A stretch of DNA of 64,000 bases from Bemisia tabaci (Eukaryota; Arthropoda; Insecta; Hemiptera; Aleyrodidae): positions 744,001-808,000 of the forward strand of contig NC_092796.1 in assembly GCF_918797505.1 (NCBI RefSeq), in the 5' to 3' direction. Below the pieces are notes generated by a model. The model made no database searches, was not told the origin of the DNA, and saw nothing but the letters and a program-made list of their open reading frames with translations. The position numbers and the translations under genes are program-made. Every line of letters starts with the position of its first letter. Position 1 is the first letter of the stretch. Below, one piece after another: positions 22,457 to 33,485 of the stretch.

Positions 22457-25400
22457 CTAAAACAATTAATTTTTCATATCAGATATGGTTAAAAAGAATG
22501 GTACAGTCAAAAATTTTGAGGAATCATCCTTCATGAATTATTAAATAGGTTTTAAAGCATGGAAATGGTATTAAGAGAACCGTAAGCAAGGCTTCGGGAA
22601 TATTTGTTTAGGCAAGGGTCTTTCAGCTGAAGAAATGCGCCTAGTTTTCGTTGAAATATTACACTAAGAAACAAGTTTCTGACACAAGATCCTTTACTTT
22701 TCATTTTAGCCACTCCAATGGAGTAAAGAGAGAAATACAAGACAGAAATAAAATAAGAAATTGAACAATGCGTAGAATGTTTAAAGTTTTGAACCTTATG
22801 CGTGTTTAATGATTAATACTGGCACGCCCAATGTGTACCTACTTTTCAGCGGTAGCAGCTTTTGAAACGTTCGACCAAACACAATGGTATCTCACTCCCA
22901 ACTTGTCCAGCGGAACAGGGAACAAATGACGAACATCTTGACGCATCAGATAAGCATCCCCAAATCCAACATCTCTGGAATCAAACGAAATCAAATGAAC
23001 CAGTTTATCACACTTAATTCGCCTGTAAACTGGATTATGTAATGACGGAAAGCTCTTTGTCGCACATCGTTTTTATGCATTGAATTGTTCTCCAGAGATG
23101 TAATTTCCAATACTTTGTTTCAGTAATTTTAAGGCTTTGAATCTCCTCGCCGACAAATTGCCAGATATATATTGTCAGTGTTTGAGATTATAAGAAAAAT
23201 GATATAGAATTTAACTCCAAAGCAAATTACATCTTTGATTTTCCACAGAAAACTGTCTTTTGAGCCAAAAAACATCATGATTAGTTCAAATTAGTTCAAA
23301 TTTTGCACAGGAGAACGTGTTACGGGCATTGTAAAGCAAATCATGCATAGTATCTCCGAATCGAAATTGGACTCGAGAGGTTTGAAGTTAGCGACTCAAA
23401 CAAAGTGTTTGAAGATGAGGCAATTTTAAGTTGCAAACCACCTTATTCGCGGCCTAAAATTGTTGGATGATAATGTAACTTCACGCCCTTTATTATTCAA
23501 GATGTAAACCACGACACTCATAACTGTCTGTGAGTTTTTCACCTAGATATTCAGTAATGTCCGACAAAAACTAAAATTCCACCCCCCCCCCCCCATTTTG
23601 CCAGAATTGCTGCCTTGCAAACTTTTCCTGGTAAACAAAGATCCATTATCGTGTAGTTGATTATGCATTTGACATTTTTTACATAAAACGTGTACCGCTT
23701 TATCCGGCAAATTAACAAAGCGATTGGGAGAAATTGGGGAAAAAGAAGTGGAGACCATCCTCTCTACCTACGCAAAAAACTCCTGGTACTGGTTTGCTGT
23801 GTATGTTTTGTTCATTGGAATCCACTCGACAACAACCGTGTTCTTGTACGTCTCTTCTTCTGGTAACAAGAACGCTATCGATTGAAAGGTTGCTGTGAGT
23901 TTTTTCATGACATTCTTGTCCACGGATGGGACCTTGTAATTTTGACCTGTATAAATTTACGAAAAAATTAATGGCTGATTGCAACTTCCAAAAAATAGTT
24001 GCTCAAATTATTGAACATCATGATGTCAATCCGATTGATTTGAGTTCTACAATTTTAATATATAATACATTTCCCCTTGTACCAAAGCTCCAATATCCAT
24101 AAAATATAAACATTGTACTGCGCATTGGTTAGCTAAGTTTGTCCTGCAAAAGAAAAACACGTTATATTGGATTGGACGCTGCACTTATAACTAAAAATGC
24201 TATTCCTTCTTCCAATTTTTGAAAGGGAATGTAAATATTTTGGTCATACTGTGTAAAAATATCGTCCAAAGTTTGGACATCCCCAAAACTCAAATGTGTC
24301 ACCATTCATTGTTTCTGTTTAGGTTTAGGCACCGCTGTTTAAAAAAAAAAACGAGATCCTTTTAATTTTTGTAATTTACTATTACCCATAGTGAGTTTAA
24401 CAGAATTTCTTGCCAAGAAAGCAATACACCCCATCTATGTTGCTTTTGAGTAAATGCACACTTAGCAAATTAAAACGAAAGTTCCACTGTCAGACAAAAC
24501 TTCTAAAAAAACCTATAACGAGGAATTTGTAGACGATCATGGGAGCATAGACTCATCCCTATTTTTCAACGACGGTCGGCGGTGTTATCTCTTGAAAGTT
24601 TCAGACCATGGCGTTCCTACACATTACCCAACTTAACAGATTAAAAAATGTAAATATTGTCTCTTTCTCTTCTCTTTCTTACTCTGTTCATTGATCATTT
24701 TTTAAACCATTTTGACAAAAATTTCCAGTACATGTTTTTCTTTGTATCTACCGCGCTTTGGCATCTTCTATGAGAATTAAAGAACTTGTGTGCAATGCAT
24801 TTGCGGTAATTCAGAACGTTGCACCTTACCGACGATGTAGCCTGCTAAACTCCATATGCTTCCCAGCCAAGGCGTGCCACCCGTCACAAAGGCATGAATA
24901 TATTTGTCTTTCCAATCTTGAGTTTTGTTCAACAGAAAATATGCAGTGGTAAGGCCTCCCATGCTATGAGCCACTAAAGCTACCTTACGCTGCGTGTCAG
25001 TGGCCACTTTTTCCACAAGCTCCGTAAGTGAATTGTAGTAGCCCTGCTCATCCAGTTGTGCTTAAATAGTCGAATGCAATTATTAATGGACGAAAAAAAG
25101 TACAAAGTTTTAAGGAAGATTCTCAGCTTTGGTGTCATTAATGAGTCCGTTGCAAGCAAGATCTGCAGACAGCTGAATACACTGCTGAAGGGAAAATTCG
25201 CTGGAAAATCACGTTGAGCACATCAAAAAAGTCTGAAATCCACAGCTCCCTAGCGCGCAATCTGCGTAGTTTGTAACACGCTTTTTCAAGTATCCCTCGT
25301 CTGCGGGCAGTTTTCCTCAGTCACCACCGACCAGGTTTGCACCGGCAGAGGAGTAAAAAAGAACTATTCAGAGTATAAACAAACAATTAACGAACTATTC

Positions 25401-28383
25401 ATATTGTATAATTTCATTTGTTTTCAAGCGTTTGTTTCCTTTTTCTTCCTTATTTTGCAAAAGAAAAAGCTTTCAATCAATTGAAATGCAAAGGAGAGAT
25501 GATAGCAGTTAGCAAGATTGTTTCTTTACTTAGGCTAGGTCTCTCTTTTCGGACAAACCTGACTGATAGCCACCAAGATAAACTGCCCGCACACGCGGTA
25601 AATCTGAAAAAAACGTATTACAAACCACGCAGATTGTGCGCTAAGGATCAGGTTTCAGATTTTGTGATGTGCTCAAAGTGATTTTCGGGCGAATTTTCCC
25701 TTAAAAACTGTATTCAGCTGGATGTATCTCTTCCTTGCAACAGACCCATTTAAAGCACAGTCGATGGCTTTTAAGATTCAACTTATTCAGACATTTACCA
25801 TGATAATGCTGGCCCTTCTTAGTCCATCTATATGAGAACATTTTCGACACCGAATTGATGCCAAAACCATCACAGCTTGTTTCGCTGAAAAAATCCTAGC
25901 ATTTCAAGCTCGCGATGTGCACTTGTCGGATGTACACCGTGGTTGGTTCGGCACCGAGAAATTACGAATTTTCAACGCTTAAGGCGCGCACCCGTACTAC
26001 GCAAACGCGCAATGCGTGATGTATTTCTCCGGTCTTGTAGGCGCTAGTGTGCGTTCCGCGCCGACCGCTGATCGGACGGTGTTTGGCGCAATGCGTGAAG
26101 TATTCCCGCAGTTTTGTAGGAGCTAATACGCGTATAGCGCCGATCGCACTGTGTTTAGCGCGACTGTTTTCCAACTGAGTTCTTCAACTTGTGACTACTA
26201 TTAAGTTTTTGCACACTCGTATGAATACTGTAATTTAAAATGCTACAAAATTTACATGAAATATGGAACCGAGTAAAATATTTTACTCGGCCGTAACCAT
26301 TTTGGAAGAAACGGATGTTCTGAAAATACCCTTTTTTGTTAATCAAAGGGTCATTCTAAAAATGCAGAAACTAAAAACTACTGAAGAAGCTTATCTTGTA
26401 TTAGCAATTTTGTGATAGTAGTTTTTTAAGAAAGGTCCATTTTCTCCGTTAGCTGGGTTCTTACTCTTTAAACATTCACTGAAGAAAGTGCATGGCTCAC
26501 GCATGATAATTCTTGAATTTGTCGTCTAGAGTTTTTTTTTATTTCAATTTTTTGCAAAAAAGTAACTTAAATTAAGTAGCATTATTCTTGATTCTGGAAA
26601 AAATATTTTTTGGCAGCAAATTCAATAACCCTTTTTTTTTCAGTGCTGCTCAACAAATTGAACTAAGAAAATATTTTTGAAACATATTTACGAGGTGCGT
26701 AACGCCAGTCGTAGCAATGTGCTTTCAGGCTGAGATCCGTGGAGTAACCTTTATGCCTTAGTCTGTCGGCAAGTTGGTGGAAGTATTTACTAAGTGACAA
26801 AGTTTTTGAGGCAGGCGATTGGGTCAAGTATTCACAGCACTTCAGACTTCCAAGCTTTCCCTTAGGCCGCGTCTCTACTCCATTTTGATTCCTGCATTTA
26901 TGGGTATTTCTATCATAAAGTAGCTTGAACCTGTAAGCCTGACGAAAAAAGACCCGGGTTATGAAAAACTAAAAAACCATAGTTAATTGAAAACACCGAC
27001 TGAGTCGAACCTCAATGGGTCAGTTGCGCTGGTCACAGAATCGTGTTTTGATGTTTGAATCTTGTAGATTAGATGAAAATAAGAAGATCCATCCCAATCA
27101 GCAACTTACCAAGTTGCATATCAACCGACTTATCGCACTTTGAGAAAGTCGGTATAAGACGTCATCTAAGACGTGTGATTTCCGGCGTTTTAAATATTTT
27201 TTTTAGTTTTAGCTTTAAAAATGAAACATAAAGGGAATTTTTGGAACATTAATAAGGGAGGTACGCATTTTCCAACAATGAGCATCTATGGATTTTTCAA
27301 GTTGCGGGTAATCTCATTTGCCATTGCAGACAGTAAACGAATGTGCGAGGGAAGAGTATGTATTAATTGAGTTGATAAATTGTATTTAACGTGGCGTCAT
27401 TTTAACATTATCTCATGATTATATCATACCCAGCATTTAAGGACGTGTTTGCCCCAGGCCGCCATGTCGATGTTAAACCAAAAGTGCTCCCAGCCGTCCT
27501 TTCCTACCGATTTCTCCTCGCAACGCTTTGGGTGACCGTGCGTGTGGTATCTGCCCATGATTTGACTGGAGGATACTCCATGCACTGAAACGTGAAGGAG
27601 AAAGCCTGTTGAGAGTCACAAAATATAAACAGACAACAAGGTAGATTAACACAGGTATGGACAAACTGAACATTTCCCATGAGCCTCAGTACGTGTCACA
27701 TGACCTCGTGACGTAGGTTAAGAGGCCCGTTAGACCGCGCTATTCTCAACTTCATTGAATGTATTGCTCCATTTAAACATCAAAACACTAGCACGCATTA
27801 TCAATGGTAGGTAATAAGATCCTCGGGAACAATTAAATTGTACTCTATGCTAAAACCTAATTAACGAATTATTACCGTATTGGAGAAACATAACCAATAA
27901 ATCACCAACCAATCACATTAATGAAAGCATAAAAATGGCGGTCGTTAAGGGGCCACTAGAGAGCCAATCACAGGCCGGATTTTCAACTTGTCCATACCTG
28001 TGTTAATCTACCTTGAGCAGACAAGGCAAAATGTCGATTTTGGAGGCACGTCTTGATGCCTTAATAAAGCTGATCATCATGATTAAATATCGTCGCCTCT
28101 CTTGAGGGCGAATCTCCATTTTCACGTGAGGCGTGAAACGCTTGGATATGCATGGACAATAGGGCTCAACTCAGAAAGCTGTTATGCCCTTTACGTTGAA
28201 GGAGCGACGGTACTTGACCGTTTACTGGAAAGAAAACTTTATGCCTAGAGAATATGTATAACTTAGGAGGTATTTGTATTAGCTCATGGAAAAATTTGAC
28301 CAGCATTCACCCCCCCCCCCTTCCCATCAAAAAAAACTAAACAATTCAAATCATACCAGATTTACAGTGGTCTTGTGTCAACG

Positions 28384-28431
<48 letters not shown>

Positions 28432-29908
28432 TGGTGAGAAGAAAACTACGTGAAGTCGAATTCGCCATTTATGGGGCCTAAATTTATCGAATTAAAAATG
28501 AAATGTTATGCTCTAATAAAAAGTATTTTTATCCCATTAGTGACATCTACTTTTGACGGTCATCCAAAATCATTCAATCAACAGATTGATTTCTATTTAC
28601 TCATATTGAAGGATGATTTTAGGTAGCTTTGTGCTTTACCCTTCTAAAATACTTAAAACTGCACATTAAAAAGCTACAGAGAGTCCGAAAAAACCGTCGG
28701 CTAAAAAACAGTTTTGCCTTCAGCTTTTCTTTTTTTCTCTTCTTTTTTTTTTGAAAAGTTCCGTTTTCTTGAATAGTGCGCACGAGTGGGCATTTTATTA
28801 AGCAAACGGGTAGTATAGCATTAGTACCATGCGTTTGCTGTTAAAAGCCCTAACATCTTAGGCCATTTGCACCTTTACCTAGATAAAGTAAAATTGTATC
28901 TACCATGTCGATATTGAAAGTCGAAATCACGTGTTTCGATTAAAACTAGTGGAAACCTCTATTGTTTTTTTATTTTCTCGCCGGAAAACTAATGCACCTT
29001 TAGTGTTTAAAACTTTCACTGAAGATTCTGTGCGAGATGAAAAAAATCACTTAAATTCTAAGAAATTATATACGTCGGTTCTCCTTTGAATGAAATGTGC
29101 TAAAAAAATTTGCAGTATTACAATCGAAGTAGGTGCTTTCTGACTTTTACTATCTATATGTTTCCAGGCCTAAATTATTGTGCATGATTCTCTTTTCAAA
29201 AATTCTTGATGTAGATATCGACGGTGAGACTGTAAAAATCCATATCACGGTGGGTAGACTTCCTGATATAAAGTATTTTTTAGATTGAAAAATACTCGAC
29301 GCCATTTATTGAAAAATATTTTGATTTTGTGAAAAATATCTTGTTAGAATTATTTGAAAAAAATAATTGCATGAGAATAACTGTGGTTATAAAATTACCA
29401 AGTTATAGTGGATTTCCATATTAGCTCTGAATCAGCAATATCCCTGACGAATAGTGGTGTTATTTTTACTTTTAAGTGATAATTTTACTGAAGTAGTGTT
29501 AAAAATATCACTGTTATCACCTACAACTGATTAAGAGTTAAAATGGAACACTGACAAAATAATATTTTTAACCATAGTTTTTCTTAAAGAGTCGTTTGTT
29601 TTGATTCGATTAAATAAAATGGTCGGGAAACTTTTGAAGGAGCGTAAACTAGGTACGCGTTTTTGTGTAGTTTCACCGTCGATACGTCGCGTTTGATTGG
29701 TCCTTTCCAAAAGTATTTTATGCGTCTTCGTTTAAATTTAATAACACACTTTACCGAGGATAATTGGAGCTAATTGTTCCTTATCGTAGTCAGATGTTTT
29801 CCCGTAAACAGAAGTAATGACTAAAAACATTGTAAATAATAGGACCAGGAACTGAGAAATGGGATGTGTCTCGACGAATGTCTCAGCAAAAACCACTCCT
29901 TTCGACAT
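22222..29908 (-). CDS. PLA2G15: LCAT / group XV phospholipase A2-like acyltransferase, complete 7-exon gene
   Basis: CDS join on the minus strand: 29908-29755, 27584-27430, 26938-26692, 25060-24830, 23946-23772, 22974-22843, 22456-22222. This is 1329 nt, 442 residues plus stop. All introns are GT..AG with phases 1,0,1,1,2,2, and every junction restores frame. The start ATG at 29908-29906 follows an in-frame TGA. Visible parts: a hydrophobic signal segment at about residues 20-36; LAPIILVHGVSSSQ at about 46-59, where the family has the oxyanion strand (usually PVVLVPG); CYDWRYAP at about 178-185; the nucleophile elbow AHSMGG with Ser218; YGDGDKTVN at about 383-391 with the catalytic Asp; PGYTHKKL with His418. 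The family hydrolyses glycerophospholipids and transfers acyl groups at acid pH in lysosomes or outside the cell; mammalian PLA2G15 has 412 residues. Function is inferred from family motifs. LCAT versus PLA2G15 orthology cannot be settled here. The introns carry several repeat insertions. Confidence 0.92.
22843..22974 (-). CDS. Lipase gene exon 6 (MRQD segment)
   Basis: Encodes residues 321-364 plus two bases, from ADVGFGDAYLMRQD to SKAATAE. The 'D.GF.D...MRQD' signature is conserved in PLA2G15. The following GVRYHCVW corresponds to the family's 'GV.LHCLYG' strand, here with W for YG. The acceptor is TTCCAG|AG and the donor is GAAAA|GTAGGT. Confidence 0.9.
23772..23946 (-). CDS. Lipase gene exon 5 (cap/lid region)
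   Basis: Encodes residues 263-320 plus two bases, from GQNYKVPSV to QYQEFF. It contains SIAFLLPEEE, matching the 'S..WLLP' segment, and NKTYTANQYQEFF, matching the 'N.T..DY..FF' segment that precedes the MRQD motif. The acceptor is ATACAG|GT and the donor is TTGC|GTAGGT. Confidence 0.9.
24830..25060 (-). CDS. Lipase gene exon 4 with the catalytic serine
   Basis: Encodes residues 186-262 plus one base. It carries KVALVAHSMGG (nucleophile Ser218), then TAYFLLNKTQDWKDKYI and FVTGGTPWLGS. The 'WKDKYI.AFV..G.PW.G' run is close to word-for-word family consensus. The acceptor is TTTAAG|CA and the donor is GTCG|GTAAGG. Confidence 0.95.
25147..25750. mobile_element. Family H element H2 with ~150-bp terminal repeats, in lipase intron 3
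   Basis: The left arm CGTTGCAAGCAAGATCTGCA, AATCACGTTGAGCACATC, CGCGCAATCTGCGTAGTTTG reads inverted in the right arm (CAAACCACGCAGATTGTGCG ... GTGATGTGCTCAAAGTGATT ... CTTGCAACAG). A second inner inverted pair, CTGCGGGCAGTTTTCC / CTGCCCGCACACGC, continues the fold. It shares the TTGAGC.CATC core with H1. Confidence 0.78.
26001..26160. repeat. CGCGCAATGCGTGAAG repeat, two tandem units in lipase intron 3
   Basis: Two units about 82 bp apart, each GCGCAATGCGTGA.GTATT, then TTGTAGG.GCTA.T.CGCGT, then a CGCCGA/CGCACTGTGTTTAGCGC segment. A third unit is at 6707. Confidence 0.7.
26692..26938 (-). CDS. Lipase gene exon 3 with the YDWR motif
   Basis: Encodes residues 104-185, from AYRFKLLYD to CYDWRYAP, plus one base. 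The acceptor TCGTCAG|GC keeps phase 0 with exon 2. Two alternative AG sites nearby (26931/26932 and 26892) would break frame with exon 2. It contains NGVETRPKG, matching the 'DGV.VRVPG' strand, and the family-invariant YDWR. The donor is CCTC|GTAAAT. Confidence 0.9.
27013..27175. mobile_element. Family D half-element D4, in lipase intron 2
   Basis: Only the left arm is present: ATGGGTCAGTTGCGCTGGTC, ACAGAATCGTGTTTTGATG, then ACCGACTTATCGCACTTTGA, ending near AAGACGTCATC. The second arm is missing. It lies between exons 2 and 3 of the lipase gene. Confidence 0.75.
27430..27584 (-). CDS. Lipase gene exon 2
   Basis: Encodes residues 52-103, from VHGVSSSQIMGRY to HVLKCW. The acceptor is TTTCAG|TG and the donor is TGG|GTATGA (phase 0). 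The W-x-F-N-I-D-M and K-C-W residues align with the 'WLNLELLLP..DCW' region of LCAT-family proteins. The His-Gly at the oxyanion strand replaces the usual Pro-Gly. Confidence 0.88.
27637..28015. mobile_element. MITE with perfect 28-bp terminal repeats, in lipase intron 1
   Basis: CAAGGTAGATTAACACAGGT plus ATGGACAA at the left is exactly inverted at the right. It is 379 bp long. CAGACAA lies immediately left (27630-27636) and again 2 bp beyond the right end (28018-28024), probably the target duplication with a 2-bp footprint or a misjudged edge. Confidence 0.87.
28384..28439. repeat. 56-base poly(A) run in lipase intron 1
   Basis: An uninterrupted run of 56 A. No AATAAA or element body is clear upstream, so it is not assigned to a retroelement. 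Confidence 0.9.
29217..29690. mobile_element. Possible family E element in lipase intron 1
   Basis: ATCGACGGTGAGACTG at about 29218 and TAGTTTCACCGTCGAT at about 29670-29685 are inverted and match the family E ends. The ~470-bp interior is AT-rich and unlike the full copy. It lies 65 bp from the exon 1 donor. Confidence 0.5.
29755..29908 (-). CDS. Lipase gene exon 1: signal peptide and start of the oxyanion strand
   Basis: Encodes residues 1-51 plus one base of codon 52. It starts MSKGVVF, then a hydrophobic stretch (QFLVLLFTMFLVITSVYG) that fits a signal peptide with an 18-residue n-region, then DKEQLAPIIL. The donor reads G|GTAAAG. The remaining G joins TG of exon 2 to give Val52. An in-frame TGA 12 nt before the ATG fixes the start unless an earlier exon is spliced in. 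A later Met at residue 27 lies inside the hydrophobic segment and is a less likely start. Confidence 0.85.
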
Positions 29909-32324
29909 AGTCAGCCACTGTCACAAGTTAACTCAGAACTGCGTGTGTGTGTATGTATATAATACGAGCCAGAGCATAACGGAATAATTCAATGTCAAGG
30001 TTTTTCTAAGGAAAACAAACAAGAGCTCGCACAAATTGCGTGATAACCAATTAACTAGACTCAAAATGACCATTTACCATCATTTCAATCGTTACCAAAA
30101 GCACGTTTTCTTTGCATAATACATCACACGCCTATGCTTCATTTATCTAGCTGCTCATAATTTTTTATGACTCATTTCGATGGAAACTATAATCACCTCT
30201 GTATTTTTTCCGCTTCCGTGACTCCTTCGATCAAAAGCACGTGTACATTTGGGAACTTTCCGAATTTTTATCCCAAGAGTTGCTAAAAAAATCACATCTG
30301 GTATTACCTTACGGTCCATTTATGGACTTTTCATTTAAAACAATGCTCGCGAGGTACGGCTTACTTTTGTAGCCAATAATTTGTCTTAACTGCATGATTC
30401 AACACGAGATAGATAGACGTGCACAGCTTTAGCAACATTTTATGGCACTTGGAGTGTTTCGAATTTCCGTTCTGCATGTTCTGTTCGGCTTAAAAAAAAA
30501 AAAAAAAAAAAAAAAAATGAAAATAACCATAGAAAGAAGAAAAAATATAATGGAAATATTTTTCCCAGCTACCAAGGAGAATAAAATCATGACAGTTTCG
30601 AGAACTTTCAATCGGATACAAATGGCACGAACAGCGCTTTGTCTTAATTTATACCCCGATTTTCAGGTTGAGATGAGTCTCTAATGTGATTGAATCCCAA
30701 CTTCGCTCCGGTGCGAATCCAATTAAAAATCGAAACAAATTAATTAAGATAAATAAAACTGCGCTTCAATTAATACCGAGCACTGACGCGCTACGACAAA
30801 CGGTTGCCGTGAAGATACGGGAACAAAAGGAAACTTAACTTGGAGAAACACCTTGAGGAAAGTTAATTGTTTTAACTGGAGGTCTTATTTTATTTTATTT
30901 CTTTATTTTTTCATAACAAAACATTTATTAATATACCATACAACTTGAAAATGCAGCAACCTCACGGAAATGGAGGAAGTTCACAACAACTTGATTTACC
31001 AGAAAATATCTATCAAATCTTTTCTTTAATAAATACTATATTCCTTACTGATAACGAGTTGTCATGAGTTTCAATGTAAAGACATTATATCTCCGTGAAA
31101 CGAGCAGTGATTGATTAAGACCATGAGATCAAGATGACATGACTTGTGATAAAACAAGTGCTAGATAAAAGCTTCAGGCTAGTTCCCATCTAAGATTAAC
31201 ATTATTTTAAGTTAAAATAATACTCTACTTGAAACTAATTGATTTTGGAAGCTGCTTTTAAGATACACATCACCACTAAAATTTTACTCAATCGAAAACT
31301 CAGAGGAATAGAATAAGTGCTGACAAAAAGCGCACTGAAATTGACTCATTTCCAAAATTGTAAACATAAACTTATTTGGTATTCTGAGAGATTTTTCATT
31401 ATTCAATTAAAACAATTTACAAAACAACTTTGATAGCGTTTCCATTCTCATTTTTTTAAAGTGATATATTAATAATTAAAGCAGATATTTTGCAAATTCA
31501 ATGTGGACTTAAATTTTTTCGACGGGTACCATCGAAATTAAGTTTCAACGTGACGAGGCAACTATTGCCACTCTACAGATGCCCGTGTTGTATACTTAAA
31601 TAATTGCAGGTACTCATGCTCAATTGCTCATCTTGCTCAATTAGCGCACGGATCAAGTTGAAACTTTATACTTTTTTCAAAGGAAGAAGTGCAATCCTTC
31701 TTTGAAACTTTCAATACAACAGCCGTGAAATGAAAAATTTCCAACAATGTATGGTTGGAAAAAATGACCAATTTGATGAACTCAAAACTGTATCACTCGA
31801 CTTTGCCGGAAACGAGGGCCGACTCCTTACAGCCTTACTCATAATCAGTCTGAGTCCAATCTCTTTTAGGACTCTAAATTAGTGTATAAGAGTAATTAAC
31901 TACTTGGGATTTGGACTTAAATGCCTTGAACCTGTACAGAATACAATCTTCGATGAAAATGTCATAACGTCATTTATCTTTCTGTGGAAAAATGGAAAGA
32001 TTATCTGAATGTTTGAATAATTGAAAGTACCTAAGCGTTCTCCACAATTAATCACATAGAGTAAAGAATGTCTTTCTTTATGAGGAACCGACGTTAAAAT
32101 CAAAGTTATTGGTCAAAAAAAAGAGACCTCGGTTCAAGTGACCAAATATTTTGCTAGCTACAATTTGACTCATATTTTGCTCCAAAGATTTCAGTTTTTT
32201 TACACAAAGTTAAGTTTGCAAAACCGAAAACTTCATTTCTTGGTCTAAAAACGTTGATGTCTCATTTAAACCCATGCTATGCCTTTGTAACCGAAGTCTA
32301 TTTCTCCGCGGAATGTAACCTGTT
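29909..32324. other. Upstream region of the lipase gene
   Basis: Would contain the promoter and 5' UTR of the minus-strand gene. No clear TATA box, initiator or earlier exon could be chosen. A run of about 25 A lies near 30493-30517. Confidence 0.45.
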
Positions 32325-32576
32325 ATGCCGTGCTAAGGAAAAACGCCGTATGAGACTGCAATAGTTGCCAAATTTCCTCCGAAGAAATGTTTATTTTGAG
32401 AAAAGTAATCGATATTTTTCCTTGAACTTTGTGGACTATTTACATCAAATTACGAACAAAATTCCCTGAAAAATCGAAAGACAATTTTTTTTAAATATTT
32501 CTGGAAATTTGAGATTTATCAAAGGAAATTTGGCAACCCCTAAAGTCTCATACGGCATTTTCCCTTCTTGCGGCAG
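32325..32576. mobile_element. Family A MITE (CTGCCGTGCTAAGG ends), copy A1
   Basis: 252 bp. The left end is TGCCGTGCTAAGGAAAAACG and the right end is the inverted complement, mutated in the outer bases (CTTCTTGCGGCAG). The terminal repeats extend about 60 bp, into the segment GTTGCCAAATTTCC. The flanks TGTT/TATT are an imperfect 4-bp duplication. Confidence 0.85.
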
Positions 32577-33058
32577 TATTCACCGCAGACGAACTCGTCT
32601 TTACGAAAGCCTCACCTTATGCGTATCGCCAACCCGCGGCGCGGCGCGGCGCGACAAAATTAAAAGTTGGCGCTCCTATTAACGTCACGAGAGAACGCAT
32701 AAATATTTACTCGATCTGACGCTGATTAAATTAAAACGCAAGGGGTTCTGAAATAAAGTTAAGCTCCCGAAAAGCGTCTCGTGATGCAGTGATATAACGA
32801 CCCAGGGGGTTGAATTAAAGGAGGGGTTCCTTGCGCAGCTTCACACCTGGAATTCCACACCCGGAGCCTTCCACCCGAAAAACGACACTGTTGCTTTACC
32901 TAGTGTCGCTCGATGTTGCTTCACGTCAAGGTATTCCCTCCTTTCCTCGCTTTTCTCTCAACCTCCTCGCGGGAAATGTGTTCATTAGCTAACGACTCTC
33001 GCAGCTTCTCACTTGTGTTGAATTCTGTTGCACCTCGCAAACTTCCAGCGGCAACTAA
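32577..33058. other. Unassigned, with a short GGCGC repeat
   Basis: The sequence GCGGCGCGGCGCGGCGCGAC at about 32636-32655 is a short GC tandem. Otherwise nothing recognised. Confidence 0.45.
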
Positions 33059-33485
33059 TTGGTCAGTTCCGCTTGTCACAGAATCGCGACTTGATGCATG
33101 ATACTTGTAAATTAGCTAAAAATTATAAGTTCTGTTCAAACAGAAACTTTCTACCTTCAACATTAACCGAGATATTTCTCTTTGAAAAGTCGGGTTTTTG
33201 ACGTCATCCACGGCAGTAGTGACACCCTTGGTTTCTTCCACCTAGCTTTCATCCGAGTTTCACGTTGAACAACCAATGAAAATGTGTGTCACACCAACTG
33301 ATATAAGCAAGGTGGAAGAAACCAAGGGTGTCACTACCGCCGTGGATGACGTCAAAAATCCGACTTTTCAAAGGCAATATCTCGGTTAAAATCGAAGGTA
33401 GAAAGTTGCTGTTTGGATAGATCTTATTATTTGCAGCTGATCTGTAAGAATCAAGGATCAAAACATGATTCCGCGACCAAAACAG
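33059..33485. mobile_element. Family D palindromic element, copy D1
   Basis: A ~427-bp near-complete palindrome. The left arm GTCACAGAATCGCGACTTGA reads inverted near 33450-33475, and GACACCCTTGGTTTCTTCCA at about 33221-33240 reads inverted at about 33309-33328. TGACGTCA or close forms occur once in each arm. Confidence 0.87.

Noticed and set aside
22120..22536. 138-codon plus-strand frame
   Set aside because: It is antisense to lipase exon 7, which has clear catalytic motifs on the minus strand. The hydrophobic start comes from the T-rich 3' flank.
23712..23984. 90-codon minus-strand frame over lipase exon 5
   Set aside because: Wrong frame. The frame that splices to exons 4 and 6 gives the family sequence; this one does not.
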